14,418 nt of DNA from Patescibacteria group bacterium (GCA_030917745.1 JAUPUC010000075.1:1-14418), one strand, 5' to 3'. Shown: positions 6,971 through 14,167, counted from the stretch's first letter. Numbers and translations: made by a program. Notes: a model not told the origin generated them from the sequence alone.

Positions 6971-7834
6971 ATGGAACGTCATTCAAAACAACGTTCACAC
7001 CAAAGAGAAAACACGGTCCTCTTCGTAGGAACACTCGCTATTTTATGCGTGGGTATTTTCATTTTTCTCAAGCCACTCTTCAAAAATGCTTCCTTACCAT
7101 CATCGACTCCCTCTTCAGTAGATAACACCGAACCGACATCAGCAGCAGGTGAGAAAGAACTCCCCTTTATCTCTGTTCAGGATATCTGGCTCGCCCTTGG
7201 TCAAGGAAAAAACCTCCAATTTCTCGATATTCGATCTCAAGAAGCTTTTGAAAAATCCCATATTCCGTATTCCGAGCATGTACCCGAAGAAAAACTGTCT
7301 ACATATATCCCAAAAGAAAAGGATGCCTACACGATTATCGTTTTTTCCCTTGATCAGGCTGAAACTATCCAAAAAGTACACGAAACACTCAAACAATCAA
7401 ATATACCCCATTTTTTCATAACCGGAGGGATACTTGCCCTTGAAAAGGAGCATTATCCACTCCTCTCTTTCGGTGATCCAGATTCTTTCTCCGATCGATC
7501 GAAGGTTACCTACTTTACCGCTGTGGAAGCAAAAAAATATATGGACGAAAATACTCACACTCGTTTTGTTTTCCTTGATGTGCGGAGTACCCAAGAATTC
7601 GCTTTCGCGCATGTGAAAGATGCCAAAAACATCCCTCTCCAGGCTATTGAAGATCAATCATCCTCTCTGGATCGCTCTACTATGTTCCTGGTATATGGGA
7701 ATACTATGCTCGATGCCTTCCAGGCAGCTGTTCGCTTATCTGACTTGAACTTCGCTCTTGTTCGGGCAATATCCGATTCACCGCCTGATATCGAAAAAGC
7801 TGGTATTCCCATCGAAAAAGGAGCTAGCCGTTAA
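6971..7834 (+). CDS. Membrane-anchored tandem rhodanese-fold protein without catalytic cysteines
   Basis: 287 residues: a basic N-terminus (1-14), one membrane helix (about 15-36, VLFVGTLAILCVGIFIFL), a Ser/Pro/Thr linker (40-60) and two rhodanese-like domains (about 65-165 and 180-283). Each domain has the FLDIRSQEAF or FLDVRSTQEF strand followed by a His (H97 in KSHIPY; H214 in FAHVKDAKNIPL). The first also has TGG near its end. The active-site loops, where a Cys is expected, read VFSLDQAE (124-131) and VYGNTMLD (241-248). The only Cys in the protein is C26 in the membrane helix, so neither domain can be a standard sulfurtransferase. The positive-inside rule places the domains outside the membrane. 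It starts 3 nt after fmt and is the last gene of the operon. A binding or scaffold role is an inference. Confidence 0.8.
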   Translation: MERHSKQRSHQRENTVLFVGTLAILCVGIFIFLKPLFKNASLPSSTPSSVDNTEPTSAAGEKELPFISVQDIWLALGQGKNLQFLDIRSQEAFEKSHIPYSEHVPEEKLSTYIPKEKDAYTIIVFSLDQAETIQKVHETLKQSNIPHFFITGGILALEKEHYPLLSFGDPDSFSDRSKVTYFTAVEAKKYMDENTHTRFVFLDVRSTQEFAFAHVKDAKNIPLQAIEDQSSSLDRSTMFLVYGNTMLDAFQAAVRLSDLNFALVRAISDSPPDIEKAGIPIEKGASR

Positions 7835-7922
7835 AGACCATTCTGTGCTGAATCTCACCGCACCAGAAAAGGCAAAAAAGAATGCTTGTTTTTACTCGAT
7901 ATGAGATTCGAGAGAGATACTT

Positions 7923-7955
7923 AAAAAATCCCTCCAACATGTGCTGGAGGGATTT
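7923..7955 (-). terminator. Intrinsic terminator of groES
   Basis: A perfect 11-bp stem, AAATCCCTCCA (7926-7936) with TGGAGGGATTT (7945-7955), has an 8-nt loop. On the minus strand the stem runs into six Ts, 27 nt past the groES stop. The plus side has a weaker T-poor tail, but it may also stop the priA operon, for which I see no better hairpin in 7835-7922. Confidence 0.8.
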
Positions 7956-7982
7956 CATCGGTATTCTTCTTGATTATCCTGC

Positions 7983-8264
7983 CTATTCCAAAGAAACTAC
8001 CGCCAAAATATCTTTACTCGCCACCAACAGATACTCTTCCGTACCAATCTTCACTTCCGTTCCACCGTACCGATTGAAAATGACTTTCTGGTTCACAGAG
8101 ACTTTAATCTTTTCGCTTTCACCAATAGCCATGACACGCCCTTGTTGTGGACGCTCTTCACGAGCTGTGTCTGGGAGGAAAATTCCAGCAGATGTCTTTT
8201 GTTCGAGTTTCTCAGGCAGAATCAGGACATTTTCTCCAAGCGGCTTGATATTCGGTTTTTTCAT
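7983..8264 (-). CDS. groES: Co-chaperonin GroES (Cpn10)
   Basis: Heptameric lid of the GroEL folding chamber in the cytoplasm. At 93 residues it has normal length and keeps IKPLGENVLILP (6-17), the GroEL-binding mobile loop around KTSAGIFLP (23-31), the PQQGRVMAIG turn (39-48) and the C-terminal YGGTEVKIGTEEYLL (66-80) with DILAVV. The basic residues common after PDTA are replaced by REERPQ. AAAGG stands 3 nt before ATG 8264. The gene has its own promoter with a CIRCE operator and its own terminator. groEL, the usual operon partner, is not next to it and not in this window, so the chaperonin pair is split in this genome. Confidence 0.97.
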   Translation of the reverse strand: MKKPNIKPLGENVLILPEKLEQKTSAGIFLPDTAREERPQQGRVMAIGESEKIKVSVNQKVIFNRYGGTEVKIGTEEYLLVASKDILAVVSLE

Positions 8265-8287
8265 ACACCTTTACATTATTCTGATTA

Positions 8288-8314
8288 GTAGCACTCATAA
8301 GTATAGAGTGCTAA
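8288..8314. promoter_or_regulatory. CIRCE operator (HrcA binding site) of groES
   Basis: GTAGCACTC (8288-8296), a 9-nt spacer and GAGTGCTAA (8306-8314) match the canonical CIRCE inverted repeat TTAGCACTC-N9-GAGTGCTAA at 17 of 18 arm positions, with exact spacer length. The groES -10 box lies inside the spacer, and the right arm lies in the promoter spacer. HrcA bound here should exclude RNA polymerase and release it on heat stress. hrcA itself is not in the window. Confidence 0.93.
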
Positions 8315-8328
8315 TTAAGAAGCGTCAA
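8300..8328 (-). promoter_or_regulatory. Sigma-70-type promoter of groES
   Basis: On the minus strand, TTGACG (-35, 8323-8328), 17 nt and TATACT (-10, 8300-8305). The -35 contains the TGA stop codon of alaS (8325-8327). The predicted start near 8293 falls in the far CIRCE arm. Confidence 0.8.
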
Positions 8329-10208
8329 GAAGCAGTAAAAACCGCTTTAATACGCCGTACTCCGGCTGAACACGCCTCTTCTTTTTGAATCTGAAAGCGC
8401 CCGAATCGAGCAATATCAGCCATTGTTTTCACGTGTGGACCACCGCAAAGTTCCTGTGAATACACCATTCCATCAGGCCCTTCCACCTGGTAAACCGTTA
8501 CCTTTTCTGGGTACTTCTCCCAAAAACTCCCCTCTACGCCAGCAACTCGTGCGCCGTCCTTCTCCATGATTGTTGATTTCACTTGTGCTCCAGAATCAAT
8601 AGCCTTATTGACATATGCTTCCACTCGATCAAGAATTTCTCTCGACACCTTTTCTGGAAAGGTAAAATCAAAACGAGTACGCTCATCGGTGATATTTGAC
8701 CCTGCCTGATGAACATTTTTTCCAAGTTCCTGGCGAAGTCCGGCCAACATGAGATGCGTAGCCGTATGAAAGGCGGTCACCTTCTCACTCTGATCAGCGA
8801 GTCCTCCTTTGAATTTCCCCGCACTCGCCGTACGTGATAATTCCTGATGATGTTGCAATTCCTCCTGAAATGCAGCCGTATCCACTGATTTCCCCGATTC
8901 CTTTGCCAGCTCTTCGGTAATTTCAATTGGAAAACCATACGAAGAAAAGAGAATAAAGGCATCAGTACCACTGATTATATCTCCAGAAAGCTTTTGAAAT
9001 TCTTTCAACCCCACTTCCAGTGTTTTTCGGAATTTTACCTCTTCTCGTAAAAGTTCTGCCACGATCGAAGCGCTTTCAAGAGCAAGATTGGGGTAAGCGG
9101 AGGCATAGGTAGTTATAAAAGCTTCTCCCACTTGAACGGTAAAGTTATTTTCAATACCCAGTGTATCACCAAAACGGACGGCCCGACGTAATAAACGTCG
9201 CACAAAGTATCCCTGATCCTTATTCGAGGGAATAATGCCATCACCAATAAGAAATACGGCTGCCCGAATATGATCGAGTACTACTCGATAGGCGTAGGTT
9301 TCATGCTCGTTTTCGCCGTATTGCTTCCCCGAAAGCAGAGCAAGTGTTTTTCTCGCGTTTTCAAAAAGGTCAGTCGCGAAAATGTCAGGATTATTGAGGC
9401 TGGCCGCCATAAGTCTTTCAAGGCCGCCGCCAAAATCAACATTCTTTTGTGCAAGCTCTTCGAAACCTTCGACTGTCTTGCGATATTGCATGAATACATT
9501 GTTTCCGATTTCCATGAAACGGCCACAATCGCAATTCACATGACAGAATTTTCCTGAAAAGGGTGTCCCTGGGATACAACTTTCGCCAAGATCGGGACGA
9601 AAATCAAAAAACATCTCCGTATCAGGACCGCCTGGCTCGCCAACCGGCATGTGAGCAGGGGCACCGACTCGGCTCCACCAGTTTTTCTTCTCGTCATAAT
9701 AAAAAATCTTTCCACCCTGCATTCCATCCCGTTCCGAAAAATCAATGATTTTTGCGTCGATGCCTACCTCGGAAAAATGTTTCTTCCATAGCTCTGCGGA
9801 TTCGGTATCTCGGGGAATATTCAGGTCCTTGTTTCCGCGAAAACAGGTGAAAAAAAGTCGTTGAGGATCAATATGTAATTCCTGAGTCAGAAATTCCCAC
9901 ATCCAAGCAATTTGTTCGTGCTTGAAATAATCTCCAAAAGACCAGTTCCCCAACATCTCAAAAAAAGTCGTGTGGCGATTGTCACCTACCTCCTCGATGT
10001 CCTGAGTACGAAAAGATTTTTGAGAGTCAGTAATTCGCTTCCCAAGAGGATGAGTCTCTCCGAGGAAATAAGGCAACATGGGCTGCATACCAGATCCCGT
10101 AAAAAGCGTTGTCGGATCATTTTCCGGACGAAGAGGAGATGAAGGGACAATAGCGTGCCCATGCCTCGAAAAAAAGCGGAGGTACTGTTCACGGAGAGAA
10201 TCAGACAT
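8325..10208 (-). CDS. alaS: Alanyl-tRNA synthetase, short form without the C-Ala domain
   Basis: Class II synthetase that charges tRNA-Ala and clears mischarged Ser/Gly. In 627 residues: catalytic core (1-240, motif 2 region NRHTTFFEMLGNWSFGDYF at 77-95), motif 3 GGGLERL (260-266), helical tRNA-recognition part (about 270-460), and an editing domain with HTATH (481-485) and CGGPH (588-592). The protein ends just after CSAGVRRIKAV. The dimerising C-Ala domain of ordinary bacterial AlaRS (about 875 residues) is absent, with no frameshifted remnant, since groES control DNA begins at the stop. Four cysteines and a His (C211, C222, H223, C226, C228) lie in the catalytic domain before GRFMEIGN. ATG 10208 fits the family start; a GTG at 10223 is the alternative. 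No clear Shine-Dalgarno. It lies last in a run of five minus-strand genes. Confidence 0.95.
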   Translation of the reverse strand: MSDSLREQYLRFFSRHGHAIVPSSPLRPENDPTTLFTGSGMQPMLPYFLGETHPLGKRITDSQKSFRTQDIEEVGDNRHTTFFEMLGNWSFGDYFKHEQIAWMWEFLTQELHIDPQRLFFTCFRGNKDLNIPRDTESAELWKKHFSEVGIDAKIIDFSERDGMQGGKIFYYDEKKNWWSRVGAPAHMPVGEPGGPDTEMFFDFRPDLGESCIPGTPFSGKFCHVNCDCGRFMEIGNNVFMQYRKTVEGFEELAQKNVDFGGGLERLMAASLNNPDIFATDLFENARKTLALLSGKQYGENEHETYAYRVVLDHIRAAVFLIGDGIIPSNKDQGYFVRRLLRRAVRFGDTLGIENNFTVQVGEAFITTYASAYPNLALESASIVAELLREEVKFRKTLEVGLKEFQKLSGDIISGTDAFILFSSYGFPIEITEELAKESGKSVDTAAFQEELQHHQELSRTASAGKFKGGLADQSEKVTAFHTATHLMLAGLRQELGKNVHQAGSNITDERTRFDFTFPEKVSREILDRVEAYVNKAIDSGAQVKSTIMEKDGARVAGVEGSFWEKYPEKVTVYQVEGPDGMVYSQELCGGPHVKTMADIARFGRFQIQKEEACSAGVRRIKAVFTAS

Positions 10209-10228
10209 ATACAAAAACGTCACAGAAA

Positions 10229-10447
10229 TTACCAGCCAAGTTTTTTTGCTATTTCATCATACTCCCAATCTTTGAGCCTCCATTCAAAAATCTCTTTCAG
10301 TGCCTTCGCGGCGTCTTCTGGAGAGGTCGAATAACTTATTTTATCTTTGATTCGATTGCGATTGTAGTCAGAAAGATCCAGTTTGTCGGATCGGTTCGCA
10401 TTCATTTCTTCAAGCAAAGAAAATGCTTTTTCATCAGTACCTGGCAT
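10229..10447 (-). CDS. Uncharacterised 72-residue charged protein
   Basis: The product begins MPGTDEKAFSLLEEMN and ends DEIAKKLGW. It is highly charged, mostly helical by composition, soluble, and has no Cys and no membrane segment. The second half (about 42-72) looks like two short helices rich in Lys, Glu and Trp. I recognise no family. ATG 10447 is preferred over an in-frame TTG at 10456; neither has a Shine-Dalgarno. It sits 19 nt after the coiled-coil gene and 20 nt before alaS, so it is probably co-transcribed. Its conserved position next to alaS, if found elsewhere, would be the best evidence that it is real. Confidence 0.65.
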   Translation of the reverse strand: MPGTDEKAFSLLEEMNANRSDKLDLSDYNRNRIKDKISYSTSPEDAAKALKEIFEWRLKDWEYDEIAKKLGW

Positions 10448-10466
10448 AAAATACAATGTAAGTAAA

Positions 10467-10739
10467 TTAATATCGTATAGTGTTGAGACGTTTTTTTTGT
10501 GTTCCCAGATCTACTTTAATTCTCTGTAGATTGGATTCCTGTGCCCGAAGCAAACTCGCATTTCGTTCAAGTTCGAGTATAATACGTTTCTTCTGATTCT
10601 CAAGCGCACGATTCTCCGTACGCAGCGTCAATACCATACGCTCAACCTTCTTCATGTCTGATGAAAGAAGCACGATTTCCGTTTCAATTTTCCGTTTTTG
10701 AGCGATTGTGCTCAAGTCTCTTCCTGTATTAATTTGCAT
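10467..10739 (-). CDS. Short coiled-coil protein, 90 residues, unknown function
   Basis: Almost the whole product (about 14-85) is a charged helix with a heptad-like pattern of Leu, Ile and Val (EIVLLSSDMKKVERMVLTL, then LENQKKRIILELER). A single long coiled coil is likely. No membrane segment, signal peptide or Cys. ATG 10739 has no ribosome binding site, and the promoter just upstream would start transcription at or within this codon. The TTG at 10715 (residue 9) has AGGAAG 4 nt before it and would give 82 residues, so it may be the true start. It follows the 685-residue gene after 58 nt and precedes the 72-residue gene by 19 nt. It could be a structural partner of the upstream FtsA-like and membrane proteins, but that is inferred only from position. 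Confidence 0.7.
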   Translation of the reverse strand: MQINTGRDLSTIAQKRKIETEIVLLSSDMKKVERMVLTLRTENRALENQKKRIILELERNASLLRAQESNLQRIKVDLGTQKKRLNTIRY

Positions 10740-10742
10740 ATT

Positions 10743-10771
10743 ATTCTATCAAGAATCAAACGGATAATCAA
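10743..10771 (-). promoter_or_regulatory. Promoter upstream of the coiled-coil gene
   Basis: On the minus strand, TTGATT (10766-10771), 17 nt and TAGAAT (10743-10748). The predicted start near 10736 falls in the ATG at 10739, which suits the TTG start at 10715 better. It could serve the coiled-coil gene, the 72-residue gene and alaS. Confidence 0.5.
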
Positions 10772-10778
10772 GAATCAA
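10748..10778. repeat. Two direct copies of ATCAAGAATCAA
   Basis: The 12-mer occurs at 10748-10759 and 10767-10778, a 19-nt period, in the 58-nt gap before the coiled-coil gene. It overlaps the promoter: the second copy contains most of the -35 box and the first copy fills the downstream spacer. It may be a regulator site or a local duplication. Confidence 0.7.
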
Positions 10779-10797
10779 GGGTAACCGATATGCTATC

Positions 10798-12855
10798 TCA
10801 CTGTTCCGTTATCACGCGAACCGAGACTCTTTTTTTGTCTTTTGGAATATTATGGAAGAGGAATTCGGGAGAGAAACTCACCTCGATTTTTTTAATTTCT
10901 AAGTGTTTTTCCAGTACTGATTTGATTCCATCTTCATCTAAACCGAGTAACTCCTCCTGCAGCGCGTCCGTTTCAATCAGAGAAGACAGCATGAGTGTTG
11001 AGCGAACGCTGAAAATCACTTTGTCCTCATCATACTGAGGAAGAACGCTTTCAAAAGAAAGAGTGGCATCGGTGACGTAAAAAGCAACACCTTTTCTCTC
11101 GGGGAGATTTCGATGAGCCAATTTTTCCTTGAGAATTTTCTCAGATACAACGAAAGCACGTCCGGTAAATCCCCCCCTGATATCGAAGCGCTCTCCGAGT
11201 GATCCTACAAGAGGAAGCGGTTCTACTTTGGTATCAATTACCTCAAGAGAGTCCTCGAGGAGACGCTCATCCGGCAAGAGCTCTTGTTGCAAAGCAGTAA
11301 GAAAATCCTGCTTCGACTGTTCTTTCAATTGCTGCAGACCAGAATCGACATCTTCTTTTGTCACGCTCGGCATACTCTCTTCGTTGCCCCCCCCGCCCGA
11401 AAAACTCTTACTGGATGTCGCTCGAATTTTCTCATACTTTGGCCCGCCCTTGAATCCGGTAATGGTAAAATCAGTGGGAGCAATATTGTACATTTCTCCT
11501 GGTGCATCCGCGATGACAATCGCCTCAACTACTCCCGGCTGCCGTTTCCCTTCCGCAATCGTCATGCCAGGTACAGTTGTTGATTCAGCCAAACGGAATA
11601 TCTTTCCGTCACTCGTCTCAAAACGAGTTGTGGCAATCAATGGCTGAGCATCACTTGAATATTCGTTTGAAATCACCAATGTTCCTCTGGATTTTTGATT
11701 TCCTGAAGATGCCCGTCCTGTCGCACTCACTGTCACGCTACTCTCATAGCTTTTCTCTATCTTGCGAACTGGTATCAAGTCACTCTCCTGATCACCAATA
11801 GGAGTAATGATTCTCCCCTCGAATTTTGCCTCAACATCGTGCGTAATCTCATGTGGCGTGATGAGATCCGAAGCCTTCGGTAGGAAAAAATACACCGACA
11901 CGCCAACACCTGATACTATCAAAATACTTATGAGAGAGAAGGTAAATGTTTTCCACGGAAAAGACGATGGCATCGGTTGAGGCTTGGAAACAGAAGAGGT
12001 GGGTGGGAGTGCACCCCGTTGAAGAAGAGGTTCGACTGATTGCTTTTGAGGAAAAGTAGATTCGCTGTTTTGGGAAGACGGAAGCGCCGTTCCTGGTTCA
12101 CGCTGAAAAAAACGTTCGAGCCTTTGATTTCGTCCCGAGGAGTCGGTATCTTTGGCTTGAACTGAAACAGGCGCGGATGCCGGTTGCCGCTGCGTTGCAA
12201 TTCCTGATTGGATTGCTGATACTCTCTCTGTATATGCTGGCTGTTGAATATTTTTTGATACCGATACGTCAGGGGACTTTATATCGTTCCGAACCGAATT
12301 CAAAGAAGTTTGATACCGAGGCGAAGTGTCCCGAATTCTCAAACGATGTTCACTCGGAGGAAAAGCTGTTTTCTGCTTTTCTGAGGCACCCTGTGATGGA
12401 TAAGCCTGCATTTTAGGCAAGGCTATCGCGGATACGACAGGAACTGAAGAAGAGGAAAACGTATCTGATCCAAGGTGATTCGATGGCGGCATCAAAGGAG
12501 CCCGCTCACTTCTCATCACTTGATTTGATTCATCCGGTGACACCTGTCTCGTCAACTTTTCTGAATTTGAAACAGAAGACTCTGGACGAAGGGAATTTAT
12601 TTCCGTAGCGTATTCTTTCGTTGGAATACCCACGCGTTCAGCGAGTTGCCGGCCATTTTCATCTTGTGAAATGATAGTAATTTTTTTCCCTTGTTTTTCG
12701 GCTTCACGTTGAAATAACCGCAGATTCACAGCACTCTGCAACACGAGTGACCGTTTCGGAAACACAAAGCAATTTTCGATATCTGGCGATTTTCTGAGAT
12801 ATCCGATGACCGAGATAATCTCCTCATCAGAATCAATAAAAAATGTTTGTGCCAT
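10798..12855 (-). CDS. Large single-pass membrane protein with an N-terminal cytoplasmic domain and a baseplate-J-like outer region
   Basis: 685 residues in four parts. Residues 1-85 form a compact alpha/beta domain (VFPKRSLVLQSAVNLRLF, then KKITIISQDENGRQLAERVGIP). Residues about 90-298 are a Ser/Pro/Gln-rich disordered linker. One membrane helix spans about 303-325 (FTFSLISILIVSGVGVSVYFF). The remainder should be outside the cell, with ATTRFETSDGKIFRL, TTVPGM, IVIADAPGEMYNIAP and FTITGFKGGPKYEKI (about 408-478), a pattern like baseplate-J-type beta domains. A Gly run (487-490) and a helical tail with KEDVDSGLQQLKEQSKQDF follow. I recall similar architectures in CPR genomes, but no function is known to me. 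It starts 9 nt after the FtsA-like gene, so the two are probably co-expressed. No Shine-Dalgarno at ATG 12855. Confidence 0.85.
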   Translation of the reverse strand: MAQTFFIDSDEEIISVIGYLRKSPDIENCFVFPKRSLVLQSAVNLRLFQREAEKQGKKITIISQDENGRQLAERVGIPTKEYATEINSLRPESSVSNSEKLTRQVSPDESNQVMRSERAPLMPPSNHLGSDTFSSSSVPVVSAIALPKMQAYPSQGASEKQKTAFPPSEHRLRIRDTSPRYQTSLNSVRNDIKSPDVSVSKNIQQPAYTERVSAIQSGIATQRQPASAPVSVQAKDTDSSGRNQRLERFFQREPGTALPSSQNSESTFPQKQSVEPLLQRGALPPTSSVSKPQPMPSSFPWKTFTFSLISILIVSGVGVSVYFFLPKASDLITPHEITHDVEAKFEGRIITPIGDQESDLIPVRKIEKSYESSVTVSATGRASSGNQKSRGTLVISNEYSSDAQPLIATTRFETSDGKIFRLAESTTVPGMTIAEGKRQPGVVEAIVIADAPGEMYNIAPTDFTITGFKGGPKYEKIRATSSKSFSGGGGNEESMPSVTKEDVDSGLQQLKEQSKQDFLTALQQELLPDERLLEDSLEVIDTKVEPLPLVGSLGERFDIRGGFTGRAFVVSEKILKEKLAHRNLPERKGVAFYVTDATLSFESVLPQYDEDKVIFSVRSTLMLSSLIETDALQEELLGLDEDGIKSVLEKHLEIKKIEVSFSPEFLFHNIPKDKKRVSVRVITEQ

Positions 12856-12864
12856 AGGGAAAAA

Positions 12865-14127
12865 TTATTGTTGATCACCGATATGCTGCATGCTCCTCTG
12901 CAAAATCTGTGTTAATTCCTTTTCTTCATCCAAAATTCCAATTAATGCCAAGTTTGCCAGCCCAATTGGGGTGATATCCTGAGGATTGACCAATTCACCA
13001 GTGGTATCAACAATACGTGCAATATCCTTTGGTTGTAAATAACTCACCTGTGGTGGTCGGGCAAAAGGCAGAGCCTTTGCCCACTCTGGGGATAGTAATG
13101 CTTCCCGAATCCCCGGAAGAGCCGAGCCTCCACCGCACAAGAAAATACGGGACGGAAGCAAATCAGTTTCAGCAAATTCGCCTAAAGAAAGCTCAACTCC
13201 TCCAAGCCAAATACGACAATCATCCGCAAAAATCCCGGCAATTCTCGTCATATCTTCTGGATGCAGTTTCCCATTCGCATAATCAATTTTCATCTGCTCC
13301 GCTGCATCAAAGGGAATGCCAAATTCTTGAGCGAGTCGTTTTGTAAAAGCCCGCCCCCCCAGCGCGAACATTTTCGTCCCCTCCAATCCACCATTGCGTA
13401 CCACTGCGATATCGCTTGTCCCCCCTCCGATATCAATAAAAATAGCGCTAAAATCGTTCATATCATTGACCTCCACCGAACGTGCGACTGCATATGGTTC
13501 AGCTGCAATCGAAAGAAGGTCCAGCCCGAGGGACTTAGCTATCGTTTCCAGTGCTCCGAGATGAATAAGCGGCGCGTAAGCATTAAATATACTCATCGAC
13601 ACCTCTTTTCCTTGAAAATTGGTCGGATTTTGAATATGATATCCATCGATACTCACACTCACCATCGCGGCATTAATCAGCTTGACTTCGATATTTCCCT
13701 GTCCAGTTTCCCATGCCAATTGTTTCTTGATTCTCTCAAAAGCTTTCTCTTGCACTTTGCGAATAATCATCTTGAGTTCAGATGACCCGATTTCTAGGTT
13801 CGTATTCACCCGGCTATAATGCACGGTTGTCGTTGTTCCCCTCACCAGCTCTCCCGCGATTCCGATGATACTCTTCCCGATTTTCTTCACTTGGGCCTTC
13901 TCAGTCGCGATGCCGATAGCCTGCCGGGATGATTCGATGACACCGTTGATATCAGCAACGGCTCCACTCCGCATATTTCCAGGTTTTTGAGCAACTTTTC
14001 CTACGCCGATAATAACACCTCGACCTTCATTTTCTTCAATACGCAACACCAAAGCCTTAACCACTTCAGTGCCTATATCAAGAGCGAGAACCACTTGTGG
14101 GCCATTTCCCCACGAAAAAAATTTCAT
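12865..14127 (-). CDS. ftsA: FtsA-like actin-fold ATPase (FtsA/PilM superfamily)
   Basis: 420 residues with the actin/Hsp70 ATPase motifs: phosphate-1 LALDIGTEVVKALVL (14-28), phosphate-2 IFIDIGGGTSDIAVV (229-243) and an adenosine motif IFLCGGGSALPGI near 335. The insert at about 85-190 (IIGIAGELVRG to YHIQNPTNFQGKEVSM) matches the FtsA 1C (SHS2) subdomain. LGGRAFTKRLAQ and AAEQMKIDYANG also follow FtsA. FtsA anchors FtsZ to the membrane; PilM relatives assemble type IV pili. The C-terminal tail (EEKELTQILQRSMQHIGDQQ) is not an obvious FtsA membrane-targeting helix. No ftsZ or pilN/pilO adjoins it; a large membrane protein starts 9 nt downstream and may be its membrane partner. ATG 14127 has AAAGGA 4 nt upstream and an extended -10 promoter. 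FtsA is the more likely subfamily, but pilus or other envelope work is possible. Confidence 0.85.
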   Translation of the reverse strand: MKFFSWGNGPQVVLALDIGTEVVKALVLRIEENEGRGVIIGVGKVAQKPGNMRSGAVADINGVIESSRQAIGIATEKAQVKKIGKSIIGIAGELVRGTTTTVHYSRVNTNLEIGSSELKMIIRKVQEKAFERIKKQLAWETGQGNIEVKLINAAMVSVSIDGYHIQNPTNFQGKEVSMSIFNAYAPLIHLGALETIAKSLGLDLLSIAAEPYAVARSVEVNDMNDFSAIFIDIGGGTSDIAVVRNGGLEGTKMFALGGRAFTKRLAQEFGIPFDAAEQMKIDYANGKLHPEDMTRIAGIFADDCRIWLGGVELSLGEFAETDLLPSRIFLCGGGSALPGIREALLSPEWAKALPFARPPQVSYLQPKDIARIVDTTGELVNPQDITPIGLANLALIGILDEEKELTQILQRSMQHIGDQQ

Positions 14128-14158
14128 AATTTCCTTTTTGTTTTGAAGATATACTGCA

Positions 14159-14167
14159 AGTATACCA
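14159..14167 (-). promoter_or_regulatory. Extended -10 promoter of the FtsA-like gene
   Basis: On the minus strand TGG-TATACT (TGG at 14165-14167, TATACT at 14159-14164), with no good -35. The predicted start is near 14152, about 25 nt before ATG 14127, and leaves the AAAGGA ribosome binding site (14132-14137) in the leader. Confidence 0.6.

Noticed and set aside
7871-7897. AT-rich hairpin (AAAAAAG to CTTGTTTTT) as terminator of the priA operon
   Set aside because: The stem is short, almost all A-T and mismatched; the 11-bp hairpin at 7926-7955 is a more likely stop for both sides.
7882-8388. 168-codon plus-strand frame over groES and CIRCE
   Set aside because: It is antisense to a certain groES gene, crosses its terminator and operator, and has no domain.
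13261-13785. 174-codon plus-strand frame antisense to the FtsA-like gene
   Set aside because: Shadow frame with no promoter, ribosome binding site or family resemblance.
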